From: Idiomarina aminovorans
Lineage (GTDB): Bacteria > Pseudomonadota > Gammaproteobacteria > Enterobacterales > Alteromonadaceae
Direction of reading: 5' to 3'
DNA length: 64,000 nt
Assembly: GCF_023155095.1 (NCBI RefSeq)
Contig: NZ_JAKNDA010000001.1
Coordinates: forward strand, 248,001 to 312,000
Part shown: positions 59,978-64,000 of the stretch, piece after piece
Position numbering within the stretch: position 1 is the stretch's first letter
Layout of the letters: the number at the start of each line of letters is the position of its first letter
The notes under the pieces: model-generated
What the model was told of the DNA's origin: nothing
The model's database searches: none
The model's input: only the letters and a program-made list of their open reading frames with translations
Program-made: the position numbers and the translations under genes

Positions 59978-60010
59978 AATTGAAGGCACTGCGTTGCAGT
60001 GCCTTCAATT
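59978..60010 (+). terminator. Long perfect hairpin after the receptor gene
   Basis: A 15-bp perfect stem (AATTGAAGGCACTGC and its complement) with a GTT loop, 8 bp after the stop codon. No strong T-tract, but the stem is long enough to end or protect the transcript. Confidence 0.7.
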
Positions 60011-60066
60011 AATCAGATACGAGTTCGTGATAAGGTACTTTATCTTTCACGTTCAAGGGAAGTTGG

Positions 60067-60417
60067 ATGAAAAATTATCTGTTATTGAGTGCCTTCGCAT
60101 TTTGTAGCGTGAGTGCTGCTGCCACACTGACCACCGAAAATTACATTATCGAGATAGAAAGACATTGCAAAGAGGGGTCTGTGACTTGTGATAACGTGAG
60201 TTACACGGGCGTATCCAAAATGTCGGGTAATAGCATTGAATTAAAAGGTAAAACTTGGCATACCCACTGTGCAGATGGAGTATCACCATGTCGCTTCCTG
60301 GGTTACCGTTTTGAAAATGGTAATGTCACCTATACCGTACTTGAATCTGGCGTATTGCGAGTGGTTCAGGGAAAGGGGCGTGTTCTAATTGAAGAAACGG
60401 GCGCTTGGTCATATTAA
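60067..60417 (+). CDS. Small secreted cysteine-containing protein
   Basis: A 116-residue protein with a signal peptide (about 1-19) and four cysteines in the mature part (HCKEG, VTCDN, THCAD, SPCRF) that could form two disulfides. Segments such as KGKTWHTHCADGVSPCRF are distinctive but I cannot name the family. AGGGAAG ribosome-binding site. A frameshifted lipoprotein gene follows 21 bp later. Confidence 0.65.
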   Translation: MKNYLLLSAFAFCSVSAAATLTTENYIIEIERHCKEGSVTCDNVSYTGVSKMSGNSIELKGKTWHTHCADGVSPCRFLGYRFENGNVTYTVLESGVLRVVQGKGRVLIEETGAWSY

Positions 60418-60438
60418 ATAAAAAAACAAAGGGGACTT

Positions 60439-60625
60439 ATGTTAACGCGTTTATCTTTTGTGGCCATTACGGCTTTATTTACCGGTGCTTGTTCTGAAAG
60501 TGGCCCTCTAATGACTTGAACAGGTAGCTTCAATTGAAGCCACCCTTGTCGGTAATGACGACGAGAAAGTGTTTGAATTGAAACTGACGTCGACCGAGAC
60601 CGCTTATTTACTGCGCAAAAAATAA
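60439..60625 (+). pseudogene. Frameshifted small lipoprotein gene
   Basis: The ATG at 60439 opens a lipoprotein signal (MLTRLSFVAITALF, lipobox TGAC, Cys18) but stops at 60517-60519. Removing one T of the TT at 60516-60517 would join it to EQVASIEATLVGNDDEKVF and on to a stop at 60623-60625, giving a 61-residue protein. It follows the previous secreted protein gene with an AAAGGGGA ribosome-binding site. Either a true frameshift or a sequencing error. Confidence 0.6.
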
Positions 60626-60628
60626 GTT

Positions 60629-61564
60629 TTAAGCTTTATTAAGAGTACTTTTAATGTTCTCTCCTGTCAGCTCTACAATACGCTGCCGCGCTTCAGGCGA
60701 TGTCCAGGCGTTATGTGGCGTTACGATCAGATTTAAAGGCTCGTTTAGAGCATTAAGTAATGGGTGGCCATCTTTAGGTGGTTCTTGTGGCAGAACATCG
60801 GTTGCATAGCCGCCAATTTGCCCCTTACCTAATGCCTCCAACACATCGCGCTCATTGGCAACGCCGCCCCGGGCATTATTAATAACTAAAACATGAGACT
60901 GGCAGCACTGGATATTGTCGCGGTTAAGCAAACCTTTTGTTTCATCGGTTAGTGGGCAATGAAATGAGATAACGTCAGCCTCTGGCAGTAATTCATCAAA
61001 ACTGGGGCGTGAGTCGTCTGTTTTTCCGGGGCGGGCGGTAAATGTCACGCGCATACCCAGTGCTTCGGTTTGTTTTTTTACTGCTTGCCCCAGCTCTCCG
61101 GAACCAACAATAACCAGGTGCTTGCCTTCAAGTTGATACGTTGGTGGATCAAGTAGCGTAAACAGAGGTGAATTTTGCCAGTCGCCGGCAGTCATACGTT
61201 TTTGCATAACAGGCATTTTTGTTGCCAGTGACAACATCATCATCAGCGTATGCTGCACTACACTGGGGGTTCCGTAAGCGGCAACGTTTTTAACCGGAAT
61301 TCCAAGCTTTTCGGCTGCTTTTAGGTCGATATTATTCATACCGGTAGCCAGCACACAAATCAATTTTAGCTGATTCCCGCTTTTTAAAGAAGCTTCATTC
61401 AGCACTACTTTGTTGGTGATAACAACGTCGGCGTCTTTAATCCGTTCATCAACTTGATCAGGAGAGGTCAGTGGGTGGCAAACCAGTTCGCTAACATGGT
61501 CTTTGATAGCAGATAAATCCACCCCCTCGCCTAAACTGTCGTTATCCAAAATTACTGCTTTCAT
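60629..61564 (-). CDS. D-2-hydroxyacid dehydrogenase
   Basis: A 311-residue NAD-dependent dehydrogenase of the glycerate/phosphoglycerate dehydrogenase type. The nucleotide fold reads VIVGSGELGQAV near residue 155, and the catalytic Arg, Glu and His are in NNARGGV, LPQEPPKDG and TPHNAWTS. The substrate is unknown; hydroxypyruvate/glycerate is plausible. Convergent with the broken lipoprotein gene. Confidence 0.9.
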   Translation of the reverse strand: MKAVILDNDSLGEGVDLSAIKDHVSELVCHPLTSPDQVDERIKDADVVITNKVVLNEASLKSGNQLKLICVLATGMNNIDLKAAEKLGIPVKNVAAYGTPSVVQHTLMMMLSLATKMPVMQKRMTAGDWQNSPLFTLLDPPTYQLEGKHLVIVGSGELGQAVKKQTEALGMRVTFTARPGKTDDSRPSFDELLPEADVISFHCPLTDETKGLLNRDNIQCCQSHVLVINNARGGVANERDVLEALGKGQIGGYATDVLPQEPPKDGHPLLNALNEPLNLIVTPHNAWTSPEARQRIVELTGENIKSTLNKA

Positions 61565-61638
61565 AATAACTCCTAATACTTTGAAACTATTTCTCAGTTA
61601 TCGAGTAGTTTACCATTTAAGGTAGAAAAGTTAGGCTA

Positions 61639-62859
61639 TCAAAGCCGCTTGTGTGAAAGTCCGCTAACAGCCAGGCGTGCGCATATCCAGGCAAGAATCA
61701 GCGCGCCGACGGTCGTGAGTAACCACCATGAAAGTGGAACGCCTAAGTCAATTAGGTAACCAAAGAGCATAGGCGCAGCTGCGGTCGCAAAAATCATAAG
61801 CGAGTGGTACAGAGCGCGAATCGTTCCTAAACTGCGGGTTCCGTATATTTCAGGCCACAGCGTTCCGGATATTGCCGAATTAAACCCGGCACTAAAACCG
61901 CCCAGAAGCATAAAGGTGTACCATCCCCAAAATGCTTCGACAAAGGTTAATGCTATCAGGCCGACAGCAACCGGCAGAATATTAACCCCAATCAGTTTAA
62001 ATGACCCTAATTTATCAACCCAACTGCCGGCAATGACAGAAGTAATAACCCGGCTGATTGAGAACAAAGCAATACCAACGGCAATAACATCCAGTGACCA
62101 CCCGCGCTGTTCAGCAAACCACAACTGGTTGATTAGAATGCCAGTCATTACAAAAGGTAAAGCTAACATGGCGGGTAAAACCCCCAGAAAACTCTTGTCT
62201 CTGATAATATCCCGTTGGCGCAGCATTGCCGGCGCTGGAATTTCAGTTGCATCATCGCTTTTTTTAGATAATGAAACCTTAGGGTGGTGAGCCTGAAGTG
62301 CTATTAGTAATGGCCAGAATGCGATAATAATGACGCCGGTTATCAGCCACCAGGTAGTAATGAATCCTAGCTGACTAAGCAGCAACAGAGCGAGGCCGGG
62401 CAACACGATTTCACCAGCAGGAAAGCCTATTCCTGAAAAAGCAACGGCTCGGCCCCGTAGCTCATTAAAATATCGACCCATGCTGGTTACAGCCATATGC
62501 CCCATCAGTCCCTGGCCAAATAAACGTAACCCAAACATAGCAATTATGAGTACTACCCAGTTTGCTGATAACGCCATGAGTGCAGCGGAAAGGGCGAGCC
62601 CTAATATGACAAAATGAGCAAAGTGTTTTAACGGAATGTAATCCAGCTTTTTTCCCACGCGCATTAAAAACAGCCCGCCAACGGCAGTAGTAATGGCGTA
62701 TAAGCTACCGAACTGACCGTAGCTAAGATCATGCAACTGGGTAATATCATCAACAAATAAGGAAATAAAAAAGGTCTGCCCGAAGCTTGAGGCAAAGGTC
62801 GCCATAAAGCCGAACATTAAGAAAGCGGGGTACTGCTTTAATAACTGCCAGTAGTTCAT
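61639..62859 (-). CDS. MFS transporter
   Basis: A 406-residue major-facilitator carrier with about twelve hydrophobic segments. Start at the ATG at 62859 (MNYWQLLKQYPAFLMFGF); the upstream alternative overlaps the sirtuin gene by 28 bp. The loop 2-3 motif reads MRVGKKLDYIPLKH. The substrate is unknown. Its start overlaps the end of the sirtuin gene, suggesting a two-gene transcript. Confidence 0.88.
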   Translation of the reverse strand: MNYWQLLKQYPAFLMFGFMATFASSFGQTFFISLFVDDITQLHDLSYGQFGSLYAITTAVGGLFLMRVGKKLDYIPLKHFAHFVILGLALSAALMALSANWVVLIIAMFGLRLFGQGLMGHMAVTSMGRYFNELRGRAVAFSGIGFPAGEIVLPGLALLLLSQLGFITTWWLITGVIIIAFWPLLIALQAHHPKVSLSKKSDDATEIPAPAMLRQRDIIRDKSFLGVLPAMLALPFVMTGILINQLWFAEQRGWSLDVIAVGIALFSISRVITSVIAGSWVDKLGSFKLIGVNILPVAVGLIALTFVEAFWGWYTFMLLGGFSAGFNSAISGTLWPEIYGTRSLGTIRALYHSLMIFATAAAPMLFGYLIDLGVPLSWWLLTTVGALILAWICARLAVSGLSHKRL

Positions 62860-63671
62860 GCTAATACGTCCATGATAGCGCAATTCAGTTTTAGAGTGGC
62901 CAACTCGTCGGCACGTGTTTTCCCCAGCGTTAACAGTGCGATAGGTTTGTCATTTTGACTGGCTTGCCGTGCAAAGCGGTAGCCGGAAAAAACCATAAGA
63001 GATGTACCTATGGCAAGCAGAGCGTTACTGTCCTCTAACCGCTGTTGGGCTTTTTCGACACGAGGCCGTGGAACGTTGTCACCAAAGTAGACCACGTCGG
63101 GTTTTAAAATGCCGCCGCAGCTAAGGCAGTCGGCAATTCTGAAACGGTTAAAATCAGCTTCAAGATCGGCATCGCCGTCAGGTGCTGCGGTGGCGTCCAA
63201 AGCTACAAAGTCCGGGTTCATGGCTACACAACGCTCATGCATTTCAAGTCTGGGAGTTATTTCACGGCAACTCATACAGACCATGTCGTTAGCGTATCCG
63301 TGTAAATTAATAACATCAACTGCGCCGGCTTTTTGGTGCAGTCCATCGACATTCTGAGTAATAATAGTACCAATAAGCCCTTGTTGTTGTAATTTAGCAA
63401 TAGCGTAATGAGCAGAATTGGGTTGCGCATGATACAGAACCGGCCAACCAAACAAACTGCGGGCCCAATATCTTTTTCGTACCGCCTCGCTGCGCATGTA
63501 ATCCTGGTGTTGAACCGGAGGTGTGCGCTTCCATTCTCCGTTACTATCCCGGTAGTCGGGAATGCCGGAGTCAGTACTCAGGCCAGCGCCTGTAATTACG
63601 GTTACCGGTGCATTTTCCCGCAGGAATCTCATAAGAATTTCACGGGCTTTGCTAGCGTCAGTTATTGTCAT
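62856..63671 (-). CDS. Sirtuin, NAD-dependent protein deacylase
   Basis: A 271-residue SIR2-family enzyme. NAD-binding motifs are VITGAGLSTDSGIPDYR and TQNVDGLHQKAG, the catalytic His is in NLHGYAND, and two Cys pairs (CMSC and CLSC) form the zinc site, spaced by a longer insertion than usual (about 45 residues between pairs). Acts on acyl-lysines, regenerating lysine and O-acyl-ADP-ribose. Confidence 0.92.
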   Translation of the reverse strand: MTITDASKAREILMRFLRENAPVTVITGAGLSTDSGIPDYRDSNGEWKRTPPVQHQDYMRSEAVRKRYWARSLFGWPVLYHAQPNSAHYAIAKLQQQGLIGTIITQNVDGLHQKAGAVDVINLHGYANDMVCMSCREITPRLEMHERCVAMNPDFVALDATAAPDGDADLEADFNRFRIADCLSCGGILKPDVVYFGDNVPRPRVEKAQQRLEDSNALLAIGTSLMVFSGYRFARQASQNDKPIALLTLGKTRADELATLKLNCAIMDVLA

Positions 63672-63830
63672 ATCAATGAAAATACAAAAGTGGGTTACAA
63701 CTATTCCCTTAAGTTACCACTGCAGCGCAAGAAGAGGAAAGCGTTAAGTAAAGAATCCGCAAATCATCTGAGTGATTCTATTACAGCATGCTAATTTTTC
63801 GGCATGAATTGTTTTAATGGAGTCAATGAT

Positions 63831-64000
63831 ATGAAAAAGTTTGTTTTAGCGATGACAATGTCGACATGAGAACTTGCGGGTTCTGAAAAAGCATGAGAGG
63901 ACCACCATGCTAATAGCGGGTCATACCGATAGCATCGGGTCTGCAGAATACAACCAGCAACTGTCCTTAAACCGCCGGGTTGAGTTACGGCTTGTTCCAA
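63831..64000 (+). pseudogene. Decayed OmpA-family lipoprotein gene (partial)
   Basis: ATG at 63831 gives a signal-like MKKFVLAMTMST then a TGA stop (63867); further on the same frame reads ELAGSEKA, like a lipobox with Cys replaced by Ser, before another TGA. In the +1 frame from about 63870, and clearly from 63907, the peptidoglycan-binding OmpA motif appears: LIAGHTDSIGSAEYNQQLS followed by NRR. The middle of the gene is missing, the frame is shifted, and the 3' end is outside the window. A clear remnant of an OmpA-like lipoprotein. Confidence 0.7.

Noticed and set aside
60510-60525. Programmed ribosomal frameshift in the small lipoprotein gene
   Set aside because: No slippery heptamer or downstream structure is evident; a one-base insertion or sequencing error is simpler.
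63831-63896. TGA codons in the OmpA-like gene read as selenocysteine
   Set aside because: The frame also shifts and the middle of the protein is missing; simple decay explains it.

Overview
The window is a gene-dense piece of a gammaproteobacterial chromosome. Gene order, protein style and intermediate GC fit the Alteromonadales, most plausibly an Idiomarina-like marine bacterium; the genus is an inference. Supporting signs are the LptE/LolB/Lnt outer-membrane machinery, the block ubiF - Met/Leu/Gln tRNA array - miaB-ybeZ-ybeY-corC-lnt, the block rodA-mrdA-rlmH-rsfS-nadD-holA-lptE-leuS, the cluster lolB-ispE-prs facing hemA-prfA-prmC, and a PsrA-like regulator next to fadE. No rRNA, CRISPR array, insertion sequence or prophage was seen, and no stretch longer than 300 bases lacks a gene.

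Layout. 1-16.2 kb: housekeeping genes, nearly all on the minus strand, for cell elongation, ribosome maturation, NAD synthesis, the replication clamp loader, LPS export, leucyl-tRNA charging, lipoprotein acylation and tRNA thiomethylation, then ubiF on the plus strand. 16.3-16.9 kb: five tRNA genes read from one strong promoter. 16.9-19.0 kb: a short-chain dehydrogenase and fumC. 19.2-23.4 kb: a plus-strand four-gene unit encoding a secreted cupredoxin-like protein, a membrane GGDEF-EAL protein, a DUF3034 envelope protein and an exported truncated hemoglobin. 23.5-28.4 kb: ychF, pth, rplY, prs, ispE and lolB. 28.5-37.3 kb: hemA, prfA, prmC, a DUF3369 response regulator, sirB2-like, DUF819, kdsA and trkH. 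37.4-40.4 kb: psrA and fadE (fatty-acid beta-oxidation). 40.4-44.3 kb: an S41 protease, nagZ, and divergent queC/queE (queuosine pathway).

44.4-52.7 kb is a compact Tad/Flp-type pilus locus. It has four proteins with class IV prepilin-like N-termini, CpaB, a CpaC secretin, the CpaF ATPase, TadB, TadC and a TadD lipoprotein, plus a DUF192 protein and one unrecognised 166-residue protein. No CpaE/TadZ or prepilin peptidase is encoded here.

52.7-64 kb is an accessory stretch: two secreted alpha/beta hydrolases, DUF1653, DUF1543 and DUF924 proteins, a haloacid-dehalogenase-like hydrolase, a TonB-dependent receptor, a D-2-hydroxyacid dehydrogenase, an MFS carrier and a sirtuin. It also holds several broken genes: a GNAT N-terminal stub, a frameshifted small lipoprotein and a decayed OmpA-family gene.

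The two most interesting units are the globin/cupredoxin/c-di-GMP operon, which looks like a periplasmic redox or gas sensing module feeding a phosphodiesterase, and the reduced Tad locus with its unusual passengers.
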